58,335 bases of DNA from Faeciplasma sp964650705 (GCA_964650705.1 CAZYUJ010000011.1:1-58335); one strand, 5' to 3'; positions 6,403 through 15,359 are shown, counted from the first letter of the stretch. Program-made: numbers and translations. Notes: generated by a model from the sequence alone, not told the origin.

Positions 6403-6828
6403 TTATATAAGTCCTTTTTTCTTGCGATATTGCATGTATGTTTCAAGGATCAGGGTTGCGGCAACGGTGTCGACGACCTCTTTGCGCTTTTTCCCTCTGA
6501 CGTTTGTCTCATTTAATATATTTATCGCCTGAACCGTGGTCACACGCTCGTCCCACAAGACAGTCTCGACGCCTGTCAAGGCTTGGAGCTTGTCGGCAAA
6601 ATCGCGGCATTTTTGAGCCCTGTCGCCCTGTGAGCCGTCCATGTTAACGGGCAAGCCGACAACGATAAGCTCGCTCCCGAGCTCCTTCGCTTTGGCGGCA
6701 ACCTTCGAAAGACATTTATCAAGGTTCCATTCAAAGACAGTACCGACGGGTGAAGCGATAGACTCATATTTATCGCAATGGGCAAGCCCTGTTCTGGCAT
6801 CGCCGTAATCAACACAAAGAATTTTCAT
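6403..6828 (-). CDS. ruvX: Holliday junction resolvase-like RuvX (YqgF)
   Basis: This 141-residue RNase H-fold protein begins MKILCVDYGDARTGLA with the first catalytic Asp; VVGLPVNMDGSQGDRA and VLWDERVTT supply the other acidic positions. The family processes pre-16S rRNA 5' ends and has been proposed as a Holliday junction resolvase. It is the last gene of a three-gene minus-strand set after the ROK kinase and the LURP-like protein, with a 12-base gap. Confidence 0.95.
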   Translation of the reverse strand: MKILCVDYGDARTGLAHCDKYESIASPVGTVFEWNLDKCLSKVAAKAKELGSELIVVGLPVNMDGSQGDRAQKCRDFADKLQALTGVETVLWDERVTTVQAINILNETNVRGKKRKEVVDTVAATLILETYMQYRKKKGLI

Positions 6829-6840
6829 ATCATTCCCCTA

Positions 6841-7317
6841 TCAATCGTCATTCGAACAGTTCATCATATCGATCGTGATGACTGTCATCAAGGCATCCAG
6901 TTCATCAGCCGGATCGCTTATATCGATCTCGTATGTATCGCCGAATCTGAAGAGCTGTTTGGAGATGGATGCAACAGTTCCTCGGCGGTTTCTTACTTCG
7001 TAATCCCAACCCATGAAGTCGCCCTCGATCTGCCAGCCGTTATAGGTGATGGTGTATTTAGGAACAAAGAAAGTGAATTCTTTTCTTATAGTTCCCAAGA
7101 GCCTTCCGTTCACATATACCTCGGCGGCAGGAAGGAAAGTAAACACCTTTTCCTTGATCAAGCCGATCTCCTCGTTTGTGTCGTGGCGATAGATGCGCAG
7201 GGAATGACCGAACGAGAGGAAATCAGCCTTTACATAATACTTCGGCTCACCCATGCCGTCATAAACGTCGTATGTGTCCGTCCACGAAAAGACACGCTGT
7301 TTTATTAGCAACTTCAT
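6841..7317 (-). CDS. LURP-one-related (YxjI-like) protein
   Basis: The 158-residue protein has the LURP-one/tubby-like arrangement: repeated short beta strands ending in aromatic and basic pairs (LLIKQRVFSWTDTYDVYD, YYVKAD, LRIYRHD, AEVYVNGRLLGTI, IEGDFMGWDYEV). This is a scaffold or binding fold with no known catalytic site; its role in bacteria is not established. ATG at 7317 is chosen because the upstream extension lies inside the ROK gene. Only one base separates it from the ROK stop, so the two are likely translated together. Confidence 0.8.
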   Translation of the reverse strand: MKLLIKQRVFSWTDTYDVYDGMGEPKYYVKADFLSFGHSLRIYRHDTNEEIGLIKEKVFTFLPAAEVYVNGRLLGTIRKEFTFFVPKYTITYNGWQIEGDFMGWDYEVRNRRGTVASISKQLFRFGDTYEIDISDPADELDALMTVITIDMMNCSNDD

Positions 7318-7318
7318 A

Positions 7319-8266
7319 TTATTTCTGAAGTCCCAAGAATGCGGCGCCGATGATGCCTGCGTCATTGCCCAAGGATGCGATCACTATTTTTGTGTTATCT
7401 TCTGATGCACGGGTGTATATTTCCTTGGAAATAAGCTCTTTCAGCGGAACGAGCAAAGCGTCGCCTTCGTTGCAAACGCCGCCGCCGATGCACAAGACCT
7501 CAGGCTGGAAGATATTGATCGTGTTCGCGATTCCCGCGGCAAGGTATTTGATATACTTATCGACAACGCTCTTGGCGGTTGCATCTCCTGCTCGCATAGC
7601 CTCAAACGCAAGTCTTCCCGAAACGTGATCTCCCATCATTTCGTGCATCTTGGAATCGGGGTCGGCAGCCATTGCTTCCTTGGTCATTCTGATAAGACCG
7701 GTTGCAGAGGAATAGACCTCGAAGCAGCCTTTTCTTCCGCAGGAGCACTGTACGCCGTCAACCTCAATAACAGTATGTCCGAGCTCTGCGCCGGCATAGT
7801 TAAATCCCGAATAGATCTTTCCGCCGATGATGATACCGCCGCCGACACCTGTTCCGAGAGTGATGCAAACGGCGTCCTTTGTTCCCTTTGCGGAACCTGC
7901 AACAAACTCACCGTATGCTGCGGCATTAGCGTCATTTTCGACATAAACAGGAAGATCGATAACTTCACGGATATAGTCAGCGACGGGCGCATTGTGGAAA
8001 TCAAGGTTGTTTGAATAGCTGATAACGCCCGTATCGGAATTAACGGAGCCGGGAGCACCGACACCGACAGATTGGATATCAGAAACCTTAAGTCCTGCTT
8101 TTTCAACGGCTTCGAGTGCCATTTTAGCCATATCCTTGCAGATCTCTTCAGCCGAGCGAGGGCGGTTTGTGGGGGTTTTCGCCTTTGAGATGATTTCATA
8201 ATTTTCGTTAACGACACCCGCAACGATGTTTGTGCCGCCGAGATCTATACCAATATAATATTTCAT
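7319..8266 (-). CDS. glcK: ROK-family glucokinase
   Basis: This 315-residue sugar kinase has the ATP phosphate loop IGIDLGGTNIVAGVV at the N-terminus, the catalytic ENDANAAAYGE block, LGTGVGGGII, and the ROK zinc motif CSCGRKGCFE followed by the second phosphate region. It probably phosphorylates glucose with ATP to feed glycolysis. Length and motifs are typical. It heads the ruvX operon from its own promoter. Confidence 0.93.
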   Translation of the reverse strand: MKYYIGIDLGGTNIVAGVVNENYEIISKAKTPTNRPRSAEEICKDMAKMALEAVEKAGLKVSDIQSVGVGAPGSVNSDTGVISYSNNLDFHNAPVADYIREVIDLPVYVENDANAAAYGEFVAGSAKGTKDAVCITLGTGVGGGIIIGGKIYSGFNYAGAELGHTVIEVDGVQCSCGRKGCFEVYSSATGLIRMTKEAMAADPDSKMHEMMGDHVSGRLAFEAMRAGDATAKSVVDKYIKYLAAGIANTINIFQPEVLCIGGGVCNEGDALLVPLKELISKEIYTRASEDNTKIVIASLGNDAGIIGAAFLGLQK

Positions 8267-8328
8267 AACGGTTTTCCTTTCTTGAACAGGAATAATTCAT
8301 TCAGATTTCATGTTTAAAATCCTTATAT

Positions 8329-8357
8329 ATTCTATCACCTATGTAATAGATTGTCAA
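8329..8357 (-). promoter_or_regulatory. SigmaA-type promoter of the ROK-ruvX operon
   Basis: TTGACA (8357-8352), 17-base spacer, TAGAAT (8334-8329). Confidence 0.8.
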
Positions 8358-8377
8358 CGGGGCGAGGGGGTTACACA

Positions 8378-8456
8378 GCAGCGAGGCAGTCGATAGGCGG
8401 AGCCGAGCCGCCGCGGGACGCGGCGAGCGAGGAACGGCAATCGGCGCCGAGCGGTG
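8378..8456 (+). repeat. GC-rich dispersed repeat, copy C
   Basis: A well-preserved copy: AGCGAGGCAGTCG, GGCGGAGCCGAGCCGCCGCG, CGGCGAGCGAGGA and GGCGCCGAGCGGT in order. It matches copy H near 45.1 kb closely over its full length. It lies just past the pepF terminator. Confidence 0.8.
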
Positions 8457-8461
8457 AAAAA

Positions 8462-8489
8462 AACGACCTCCGCATATGCGGAGGCCGTT
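8462..8489 (-). terminator. Terminator of pepF
   Basis: A 13-position stem (AACGRCCTCCGCA with one mismatch) lies eight bases after the pepF stop; on the minus strand it is followed by TTTTTTT. Confidence 0.85.
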
Positions 8490-8496
8490 AGAGCAA

Positions 8497-10299
8497 TTAC
8501 TCAGCCAAAAGCTCATCCATTTCGTCGATAAGTTCACCGAAGAGCTTGAGTGCGTTTGCAACGGGTTCGGGAGAGTTCATATCTACGCCTGCGATCTTAA
8601 GAAGCGAGATGGGATCGGTATGGCAACCGCCGGAAAGGAACTTAAGATAATCCTTCACTGCGCTTTCACCCTCAGAAAGGATCTTCTGAGAAAGTGCGAT
8701 TGCGGCAGAGAAGCCGGTTGCATACTGGAATACATAAAAATTATAGTAGAAGTGAGGGATTCTTTCCCACTCGAAGTCGATCTCACGGTCGATCACAACA
8801 TCTTCGCCGTAATACTCAGCATTAAGCTTGTGATAAAGAGCGCACAATGCATCAGCAGTGAGGCTTTCTCCCCTTTCAGCCATTTCATTTGTGAGCATTT
8901 CAAATTCAGCAAACATTGTCTGACGATATAAAGTTGTTCTGAACTGCTCAAGGAAATAGTTGATCAGATATGCTCTTTGCTTCTTGTCAGAGGTCTTGTC
9001 CAAGAGATATTGCATGAGCAATGCTTCATTACAGGTGGATGCGACCTCAGCCACAAAGATAACATAGTCACTGTATACGGTAGGCTGATATTTCTGAGAG
9101 AGATAGGAATGGAGCGAATGGCCCATTTCGTGAGCAAGAGTGAATTCGCTGTCCAAGGTATCCTTATAGTTCATCAAAACATAGGGATGAGGTCTTGCAC
9201 CCGCAGAATATGCGCCAGAACGCTTGCCGACGTTTTCATAAACGTCTACCCAACGGTTTGCAAAGCCTTCCTTTAAAATAGAGGTATACTCCTCGCCCAA
9301 GACGGAAGTTGCCGCAATAGTGTTTTTAACAGCTTCATCATAAGGGACCTTGACGTCAGCTTCGGGAACGATAGAGGTATAGATGTCGTACATATGGAGC
9401 TCGTCAACGCCCATAAGCTTCTTTCTGAGCTTCATATATTTGTGCATATAGTGCATATTGTCGTGAACAGCGCTGATAAGATTCTTATAAACCGATACGG
9501 GGACCTCATTATTAGAGAGGGCAGCCTCCAATGTAGAGGGGTACTTTCTCATTGTAGCTGTAAAGATCCTTCCCTTTACTTCTGCGTCATAGAGCGCTGC
9601 AAGGGTGTTTTTGAACTGCTCAAAAGTGTGATATAGGTTGTTAAACGCGGATTTACGGAGTTCCCTATCCTCGGACTGAACCAAGGAAATATAGCTGCCG
9701 TTTGTCAAGGGATATTCCTTGCCGGTCGAGTCAACAGCGTTAGGGAACTTGATATCAGCATTTTCAAACATTCCGTAGATATTGTCGGGAGCGTTCTTAA
9801 GCTGACCTGCTGCAGCCATGATAGCTTCTTCCTTTTCGGAAAGAATGTGATCCTTATCGCGGCGAACTCTCGTCAATACAAGCTCATAGAGCTTAAGCTC
9901 GGGTTCTTCTTCATAGAACTTTGCAAGAGTTTCATCCTCCATAGCGATGATCTCGGGAGTGGCGTATGCAAAGAGTGAATTAATAGAAACGAAGAAGCTC
10001 ATAAGTCTTCCGACGAAATCCTGATATTTTGCGACGGTAGAATCCTGATCGGACTTACGCATTGCATAGTTTGCAAGGCGGGAAATGCGGAGCGAAAGCT
10101 CATCCTGGCTCTTAAAATAGTCAAGCAAAACAGCGGCGCTTGTGCCAAGCTGACCTCTGTACTTGGGAGCGGCATCGTTTACGAGCTTTTGAAGCTCGGC
10201 AAGATCCTCAAGCCATGCATCATCGCTTGTATAAAGATCCTCAAGCGCCCAAGTAAACTCTTGAGGCACTTCGTCACGAGTCCAAATCTTTTCTGACAT
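8497..10299 (-). CDS. pepF: Oligoendopeptidase F
   Basis: This 600-residue M3 zinc metallopeptidase cleaves short peptides, probably in the cytoplasm as no signal is present. The zinc motif LAHEMGHSLHSY carries HExxH, with the third ligand Glu in the downstream VAEVASTCNEALL block. ARPHPYVLMNYKDT and the C-terminal YYNFYVFQYATGFSAA also fit PepF. ATG at 10299 is chosen with AAAGGA ten bases before it; an in-frame ATG six codons upstream has no ribosome site. Confidence 0.95.
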   Translation of the reverse strand: MSEKIWTRDEVPQEFTWALEDLYTSDDAWLEDLAELQKLVNDAAPKYRGQLGTSAAVLLDYFKSQDELSLRISRLANYAMRKSDQDSTVAKYQDFVGRLMSFFVSINSLFAYATPEIIAMEDETLAKFYEEEPELKLYELVLTRVRRDKDHILSEKEEAIMAAAGQLKNAPDNIYGMFENADIKFPNAVDSTGKEYPLTNGSYISLVQSEDRELRKSAFNNLYHTFEQFKNTLAALYDAEVKGRIFTATMRKYPSTLEAALSNNEVPVSVYKNLISAVHDNMHYMHKYMKLRKKLMGVDELHMYDIYTSIVPEADVKVPYDEAVKNTIAATSVLGEEYTSILKEGFANRWVDVYENVGKRSGAYSAGARPHPYVLMNYKDTLDSEFTLAHEMGHSLHSYLSQKYQPTVYSDYVIFVAEVASTCNEALLMQYLLDKTSDKKQRAYLINYFLEQFRTTLYRQTMFAEFEMLTNEMAERGESLTADALCALYHKLNAEYYGEDVVIDREIDFEWERIPHFYYNFYVFQYATGFSAAIALSQKILSEGESAVKDYLKFLSGGCHTDPISLLKIAGVDMNSPEPVANALKLFGELIDEMDELLAE

Positions 10300-10334
10300 A
10301 ATATCATATCCTTTCAAATTTTAATATTTGCTTT

Positions 10335-10363
10335 ATTGTAGCACATTGTGAAGATATTATCAA
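10335..10363 (-). promoter_or_regulatory. Promoter of pepF
   Basis: TTGATA (10363-10358), 17-base spacer, TACAAT (10340-10335). Confidence 0.7.
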
Positions 10364-10375
10364 GTGAATTACACA

Positions 10376-10432
10376 AAAAAGCCCCTCTTTCGGGAGGTTT
10401 ACTGTTTAAATAAAGATACTTCTTTGTGATGA
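10376..10432 (-). pseudogene. Vestigial 3' end of an NPKTG surface-protein gene
   Basis: The stretch resembles base for base the 3' end and terminator of the NPKTG gene at 23422: CAAAAAAGCC, a degenerate hairpin, GTTTAA-TAAAGAT and ACTTCTTTGTGAT, the last being the complement of the codons for I-T-K-K and stop. Only about 55 bases remain. I infer that a third copy once stood here and decayed. Confidence 0.5.
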
Positions 10433-10687
10433 CTGAGGCATAAGCCTGTTATTATTATAAATGTATAAACTCGTCGGCAAGCATCAACACTCAAACGATA
10501 CATCATTATTAATATGGCATTAATCAACAAAGCCAAGTGATCGCTGATAGGAAATACTGTGCATAATACCCGCTCAAAAATCCGTCTTAAAAATTGAAAT
10601 GAAAAACGAGAATTAAAGAAAATATGCGAGAATTAAAGAGAAAACGCAAGAAAGTGGGATATATTTAAAAAAAGTTAAAAAAACCTA
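10433..10687. other. AT-rich intergenic stretch
   Basis: No gene, RNA or strong hairpin is seen. It holds short direct repeats of CGAGAATTAAAGA upstream of the ribosomal protein promoter. Confidence 0.5.
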
Positions 10688-10716
10688 TTGACAAGCCTAA
10701 AAAAAGATATTATAAT
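10688..10716 (+). promoter_or_regulatory. Promoter of rplM-rpsI
   Basis: TTGACA (10688-10693), 17-base spacer, perfect TATAAT (10711-10716). Confidence 0.9.
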
Positions 10717-10722
10717 GCAAAA

Positions 10723-10799
10723 CGTTGTTTCGAGGGCGCCATGCGTCCTCATGAGCAAAATGCTCTACAATTTATATATTTTATCGGGAGGTAAATAAA
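10723..10799 (+). promoter_or_regulatory. Structured leader of rplM, possible L13 autoregulatory element
   Basis: The 75-base leader can form two hairpins: GAGG(G)CGC/GCGTCCTC (about 10732-10751) and GAGCA/TGCTC (about 10754-10766), followed by GGGAGG. L13 leaders that bind the protein are known in Firmicutes; assigning this one is inference from position and folding. Confidence 0.4.
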
Positions 10800-11228
10800 A
10801 TGTCAACATTTATGGCAAATCCCCAGAACGTTGAACGCAAGTGGTATGTAATCGACGCTGCTAACAAGCCTTTGGGCCGCGTTGCTGCAGCTGCTGCTTC
10901 CATTCTTAACGGCAAGAACAAACCCACCTACACACCCCACGTTGATTGCGGCGACTTCGTGATCATCATCAACTGTGACAAGGCAGTTCTTACAGGCAAC
11001 AAGATCAATCAGAAGGTATTCAGATGGCACACCGGCTGGATCGGACACCTCAAGGAATACAAGTATTCCGACATGATGGTTAAGGAGCCTGAGAGAGCAA
11101 TGAAGATCGCTGTTGAGGGTATGCTTCCTCACAACACCATCGGTGCAAACTCCGCTAAGAGACTCAGAACCTACAGCGGCAGCGAGCATCCTCATGCTGC
11201 ACAGCAGCCTGAGGCTATCGAGCTTTAA
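10800..11228 (+). CDS. rplM: 50S ribosomal protein L13
   Basis: The 142-residue protein has the full L13 pattern (KWYVIDAANKPLGRVAAAAA, GDFVIIINCDKAVLTGNK, MLPHNTIG). It is an early assembly protein of the large ribosomal subunit. The start follows GGGAGGTAAATAAA. It forms the usual two-gene operon with rpsI, 16 bases downstream. Confidence 0.99.
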   Translation: MSTFMANPQNVERKWYVIDAANKPLGRVAAAAASILNGKNKPTYTPHVDCGDFVIIINCDKAVLTGNKINQKVFRWHTGWIGHLKEYKYSDMMVKEPERAMKIAVEGMLPHNTIGANSAKRLRTYSGSEHPHAAQQPEAIEL

Positions 11229-11244
11229 TGGGAGGTAACGAATA

Positions 11245-11646
11245 ATGTACGAATCTAAGCAGGCATATTTCTACGGTACCGGCAGAAAGAAGCACTCTGT
11301 AGCAAGAGTTCGTCTTTACCAGGGCACCGGCAAGGTAACCATCAACGGAAGAGACATTGACGACTATTTCGGACTTGAAACTCTCAAGCTCATCGTTCGT
11401 CAGCCCCTCAACCTTTGCAATGTAGCAGAAAACTTCGACATCGTTTGCACAGTTGCAGGCGGCGGTGTTTCCGGCCAGGCAGGCGCAATCAGACACGGAC
11501 TTTCAAGAGCTTTGCTCCAGTATAACGCAGAGCTTCGCCCCGCCCTCAAGGCTGCAGGCTTCCTCACCAGAGACCCCAGAATGAAGGAAAGAAAGAAGTA
11601 CGGCTTGAAGGCTGCTCGTCGTGCTCCTCAGTTCTCGAAGAGATAA
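11245..11646 (+). CDS. rpsI: 30S ribosomal protein S9
   Basis: This 133-residue protein carries the S9 blocks YGTGRKKHSVARVRLYQG, GRDIDDYFG and the basic C-terminal RAPQFSKR that reaches the decoding centre. ATG follows GGGAGG. It is cotranscribed with rplM and ends at a strong terminator. Confidence 0.99.
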   Translation: MYESKQAYFYGTGRKKHSVARVRLYQGTGKVTINGRDIDDYFGLETLKLIVRQPLNLCNVAENFDIVCTVAGGGVSGQAGAIRHGLSRALLQYNAELRPALKAAGFLTRDPRMKERKKYGLKAARRAPQFSKR

Positions 11647-11670
11647 TTTCTTGTACAACTTGCACATCAA

Positions 11671-11693
11671 AGAAACCGCATTTTGCGGTTTCT
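11671..11693 (+). terminator. Terminator of rplM-rpsI
   Basis: A 9-bp stem AGAAACCGC/GCGGTTTCT, 5-base loop, T6 tail. Confidence 0.92.
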
Positions 11694-11791
11694 TTTTTGT
11701 TTTCGGGCATTGGTTTCGTCGATTTCGGACAAAAAAACATTTTTCGAGGTAAAATTCCGACAATTCGCAATAAAATAATGTTATAAAGTCA

Positions 11792-11820
11792 TTTACATAA
11801 AGGAAAAGAATTGGTATATT
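11792..11820 (+). promoter_or_regulatory. Promoter of the first NPKTG gene
   Basis: TTTACA (11792-11797), 17-base spacer, TATATT (11815-11820). Confidence 0.65.
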
Positions 11821-11864
11821 ATATTTAGCTATTTAAGCAAAATATATTTTTCGGAGGAATTTAT

Positions 11865-13112
11865 ATGAAAAAGATTTTAGCAATGATCATTGCGCTTGCA
11901 ATGGTAATGTCCATGGCAGTTGTGATTAGTGCAGATGAAGTTGCAACCGGCGTAGTAACTATTTCGGGTAAGAATTACAAAGAAGAAGTTACATATGATA
12001 CGGATTATACGGCTGAAGTTGATGCATGGGGCTGGAACACTCCTATCAGCTATGACACAACTCCTTCTATTGGCGATGTAGTAACAGCATTGCAGGGAGA
12101 AAATGCATATATTAAGATCGTAGCATCCAATACTTCTTCGAATGTTATGATTCAGTCTGAAAAAGGAACAGCAGGCTTGAATGCTCCCACCTTCACAATT
12201 ACCGGCGATGATAATGTCACAGCTTACTATCTTGGTACAGCTTTGATCGACGCTTATCTTGCAGACACTGGTGCTGCTATTGAAGATGGCTTCTGGAACT
12301 TAGTTATCCAGCCTAGCTCCAGTGTTGTTATCAGCGATCTTGAAATCGTAACCTTAAATGAAATCGTTGAAAACGAGGTCAAGGATGCCTATAAGTTAGT
12401 AGAAAAGAGTGTTGGTACTCTTGCAGGCGTAAGCGGAGGAGACCCGCAGGTTATGAGTATCACCTCTGTTAATATCGGCGACACCGTTATTGTACATATT
12501 ATCGGTTCTTCTGATGGTACTTTCAGAACTTGGCTTAGCAAGAACACTTGGTCCAGAGCTTCTGATATCACAACCGTCGAAGCAGGCGAATTTGATATGA
12601 TCATCGAGATAACTGCTTTGGATGCAGACAACAAGGGTATTACCGATGCTGGAGAAATCCAGTTCAAGGGTCCCTCCGGCGGTTCTTTGGATAATCTCAC
12701 AGTTTCTTACTGTGGCATTTTCTACGGCACAATGGAAGAATATGAAGCTGCAATTGAAGAGGCTTTGAATGCTTCTGAAGAAGAAACTACTGCTGAAGCC
12801 GGCAAGTACACCGGTTACATCGCAACAGGTGACGACACTCATATGATCATCATCAACAACGCTGTTATCACCACTGCTCACGAATTCGACTTCAACGGCG
12901 ATTGCGAATACTGCGGTTACCACACAGACGATCTCGACGATGACATCATCGAAATCATCGATCCTACCGAGCCCTCTACCGAAGAGGAAGAAGACGAAAC
13001 CGTTGACGCTGAACCCGAAGAAGATCCCGAAGAGAATCCTAAGACCGGTTTGGCTTTGGCTCTCGTTCCTATGATGCTCGCTGCTGCTGCAGTTGTTATC
13101 ACAAAGAAGTAA
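11865..13112 (+). CDS. Sortase-anchored surface protein with NPKTG signal
   Basis: This 415-residue exported protein has a signal peptide (residues 1-24), beta-rich extracellular sequence without a family I recognise, an HEFDFNGDCEYCGYH motif with a CxxC pair, an acidic tail and a C-terminal NPKTG, hydrophobic helix and KK. The sorting signal means covalent attachment to peptidoglycan by a sortase, probably the class B or another housekeeping enzyme. The last 80 residues are nearly identical to those of the protein at 23422-25020, while the rest differs. It has its own promoter, CGGAGG ribosome site and terminator. Confidence 0.85.
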   Translation: MKKILAMIIALAMVMSMAVVISADEVATGVVTISGKNYKEEVTYDTDYTAEVDAWGWNTPISYDTTPSIGDVVTALQGENAYIKIVASNTSSNVMIQSEKGTAGLNAPTFTITGDDNVTAYYLGTALIDAYLADTGAAIEDGFWNLVIQPSSSVVISDLEIVTLNEIVENEVKDAYKLVEKSVGTLAGVSGGDPQVMSITSVNIGDTVIVHIIGSSDGTFRTWLSKNTWSRASDITTVEAGEFDMIIEITALDADNKGITDAGEIQFKGPSGGSLDNLTVSYCGIFYGTMEEYEAAIEEALNASEEETTAEAGKYTGYIATGDDTHMIIINNAVITTAHEFDFNGDCEYCGYHTDDLDDDIIEIIDPTEPSTEEEEDETVDAEPEEDPEENPKTGLALALVPMMLAAAAVVITKK

Positions 13113-13128
13113 TCTTTACTTACACATT

Positions 13129-13150
13129 AAGCCTCCCGAAAGGGAGGCTT
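13129..13150 (+). terminator. Terminator of the first NPKTG gene
   Basis: AAGCCTCCC-GAAA-GGGAGGCTT followed by a T run. The identical hairpin closes the second NPKTG gene at 23384-23405. Confidence 0.95.
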
Positions 13151-13241
13151 TTTTGTTGCGAAAATGCCTTATGATTATATAACGACAAAAAATGTTAGCC
13201 GAATTTGTAAGAAAATCATCATAAATGATGCTTTGATTCAC

Positions 13242-13270
13242 TTGACTTTGACAGTTATTGGTGGTACAAT
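13242..13270 (+). promoter_or_regulatory. Promoter of the sipW-TasA-like operon
   Basis: TTGACT (13242-13247), 17-base spacer, TACAAT (13265-13270). A 70-base leader follows with a possible CTATC/GATAG stem (13280-13301). Confidence 0.7.
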
Positions 13271-13345
13271 ATAGTCAGGCTATCTGTACCTTGGGGGATA
13301 GTATGCCCTCACGGACTTTACAAATTTCGGAAGCAAGGCATCGGA

Positions 13346-13945
13346 ATGAATTCAGTTATTAAAAAAGTTTGGAATATCGTCACAAATATTCTTGTCATAT
13401 TAGTTGTTACAATTGCAGTTTTGCTTGCAGGCGCACGTCTTATCGGGTTGCAGGTATATACCGTTCTGTCGGGGTCAATGGAGCCTGTGTATCACACGGG
13501 ATCGGTAATATATGTGAAGAGCGTTGACCCTTATGATATTGAGATCGACGATCCCATCACATTCGTTATGGACGAATCGTTGGTGGTTGCGACTCACAGA
13601 GTTATCGATATTGACAGCGAGAACAGGCTTTTCTATACCAAGGGCGATGCAAATGAGTTTGCGGACATCAACCCTATCCCCTTCGAAAACCTTATCGGTA
13701 AGCCTGTGTTCACTATTCCTTTGCTTGGATATTTGGCGAACTATATTCAAACCGCTCCGGGATTGTATATATCCATTGCGCTGGCGGCATTGCTTATCGT
13801 TTTGTGCTTTGTTCCCGATATCATTGAGCAGCTTAAGCACTCAAAGAAGAAAAAGGCTGATGAAAGCATAGACGCTCAGAGCATGAGCGACGCTGAGCTT
13901 TTGGATGAGCTGTTAAAGAAATTATCCGAAAATAAAGACGATTGA
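13346..13945 (+). CDS. sipW: Signal peptidase I, SipW (S26B) type
   Basis: The 199-residue membrane peptidase has an N-terminal helix, the catalytic Ser in LSGSMEPVYHTGS and the ATHRV motif in which His replaces the usual catalytic Lys, the mark of the SipW/archaeal/ER class. A second hydrophobic segment lies at about 130-155 and a charged tail ends the protein. In Bacillus SipW cleaves the TasA and TapA precursors; here four genes with matching signal peptides follow directly. It heads the operon. Confidence 0.93.
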   Translation: MNSVIKKVWNIVTNILVILVVTIAVLLAGARLIGLQVYTVLSGSMEPVYHTGSVIYVKSVDPYDIEIDDPITFVMDESLVVATHRVIDIDSENRLFYTKGDANEFADINPIPFENLIGKPVFTIPLLGYLANYIQTAPGLYISIALAALLIVLCFVPDIIEQLKHSKKKKADESIDAQSMSDAELLDELLKKLSENKDD

Positions 13946-13981
13946 TCGAAAATATAAAACATTCGAAATGAGGTAACTATT

Positions 13982-14626
13982 ATGAAAAAGAGAGCACTGA
14001 TTATGGTCGTTGCGATCATGGTAGCTGTTACAGCTTTTGTCGGCGGAACTTTGGCATGGTTTACGGACAGTGACAGGCTTGAGCCTTCTGTATATACTAT
14101 CGGAAATGTAAAGATCCAGGTAAGCGGAGGAGCTGTAAGCGGAACGCTCTTGCCCGGTGTCGATGTGTATAAGTGCGATCTTAGCGATTCGGTCGCTGAC
14201 CCCGCCGTCACCGTCATCAGCGGCAGCGTTAAGTGCTACGTTTTCGTTGAGATCACTCCTATGTTTGCCTCGAGTACTGTGAGATATGGTGATTCGGTTA
14301 CCGCTGACAGCTTGATCGATTATAATATGTACACAATGAACGGCTCAGGAGAAGTTTGGACAAAGCTTAGCAATAACGTGTACTATCAGGTCGTTGATGC
14401 ATCTGCTAACGACGTTTACCTGCCCATTTATGATAAAGTATACACAGATTCATCTGTTACGAAAGCTATGTTTGATGCTATAGGCACCGACTCCGTATCT
14501 CTTGCAGTCAACGTCTATGCTATTCAGTATGATGGCATCGCCAACGTTTCAACTGCGTGGGATGCCGTTAAGCCGCAAGCTGCTTCGAATGAGAACGTTG
14601 ACAGCGGCGAAGTTGTTGCAGAATAA
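13982..14626 (+). CDS. SipW-dependent TasA/camelysin-like protein 1
   Basis: This 214-residue exported protein has a long hydrophobic signal ending GGTLAWFTDSD, the pattern that directs cleavage by SipW. The mature part is beta-rich with VYTIGNVKIQVSGG and a V-D-P-AVTV block, as in TasA/CalY fibre subunits. TasA-like proteins polymerise into extracellular fibres by donor-strand exchange; that this one does is inferred from family and operon. Confidence 0.82.
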   Translation: MKKRALIMVVAIMVAVTAFVGGTLAWFTDSDRLEPSVYTIGNVKIQVSGGAVSGTLLPGVDVYKCDLSDSVADPAVTVISGSVKCYVFVEITPMFASSTVRYGDSVTADSLIDYNMYTMNGSGEVWTKLSNNVYYQVVDASANDVYLPIYDKVYTDSSVTKAMFDAIGTDSVSLAVNVYAIQYDGIANVSTAWDAVKPQAASNENVDSGEVVAE

Positions 14627-14650
14627 GACTGTGACACAAGGAGAAATGAT

Positions 14651-15241
14651 ATGAACAAAAAACTCATCTCTATATGTGCGTTGATCGCAATGGCTGCGCT
14701 GGTCATAGCGGGCGCTTCGATGGCGTATTTCTCTGACACTATTGAAACAAAGGGAAACGTGTTGATTTCAGGAAATGTGGATATAAGCATTAGCGAGATC
14801 GTTGCTGACGGCGCAATCACCGACCTCAAGCCGGGCGTTGCCATTGAAAGAGAGCTTAAGATCACTTGTGAAGGTACAACCGGCGCATATGTCAGAATTA
14901 AGACTGAATCTGCTGACGGCGTTTATTCATTCAGCGTAGATACTGCTTCCGATACCAAATGGGTCGACAGCGGAAACGGAATTTATACCTATACGGAAGC
15001 TCTTAAGAAGGGCGAAAGCGTTAGCATTACCGTTTCAATGACACTTAGCAACAAGGTCGAGTATGACGAGACCTCTGGTAATTACGTCCTCGGCCAAAAC
15101 AGATATACTAAGGATGACATCCTCGGGGCATATTCAATAACCGCTGAGGCTATTCAAACTACCGGTTTTGCTGCTTATGATGTTGCTTTTGCGGCATTGG
15201 ATAATCAGAATGCAGCGGTTTCGACCTCTGCAACAGAATAA
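14651..15241 (+). CDS. SipW-dependent TasA/camelysin-like protein 2
   Basis: The 196-residue product has a signal region ending AGASMAYFSDTIETKGNV, diagnostic of the SipW-dependent group. The rest is beta-rich, with GNVDISISEI, LKPGVAIERELKITCEG and a YTEALKKGESVS strand that corresponds to the YTEILSPGETTE region of the third protein. It is a second, diverged subunit of the same extracellular structure by inference. Confidence 0.82.
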   Translation: MNKKLISICALIAMAALVIAGASMAYFSDTIETKGNVLISGNVDISISEIVADGAITDLKPGVAIERELKITCEGTTGAYVRIKTESADGVYSFSVDTASDTKWVDSGNGIYTYTEALKKGESVSITVSMTLSNKVEYDETSGNYVLGQNRYTKDDILGAYSITAEAIQTTGFAAYDVAFAALDNQNAAVSTSATE

Positions 15242-15359
15242 ACAAACATACGACCTGCTTCGCAGGTCACACAAGAGCACCCGAAGGAATTCGGATGCTG
15301 TTATGTGACTTGAAAACATCAACATTTACATATAGTCCTTGAAAGGGGAAAAATCACTC

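Noticed and set aside
8301..8561. Minus-strand 86-codon frame over the repeat downstream of pepF
   Set aside because: It runs across the pepF terminator and the GC-rich repeat, with no conserved features.
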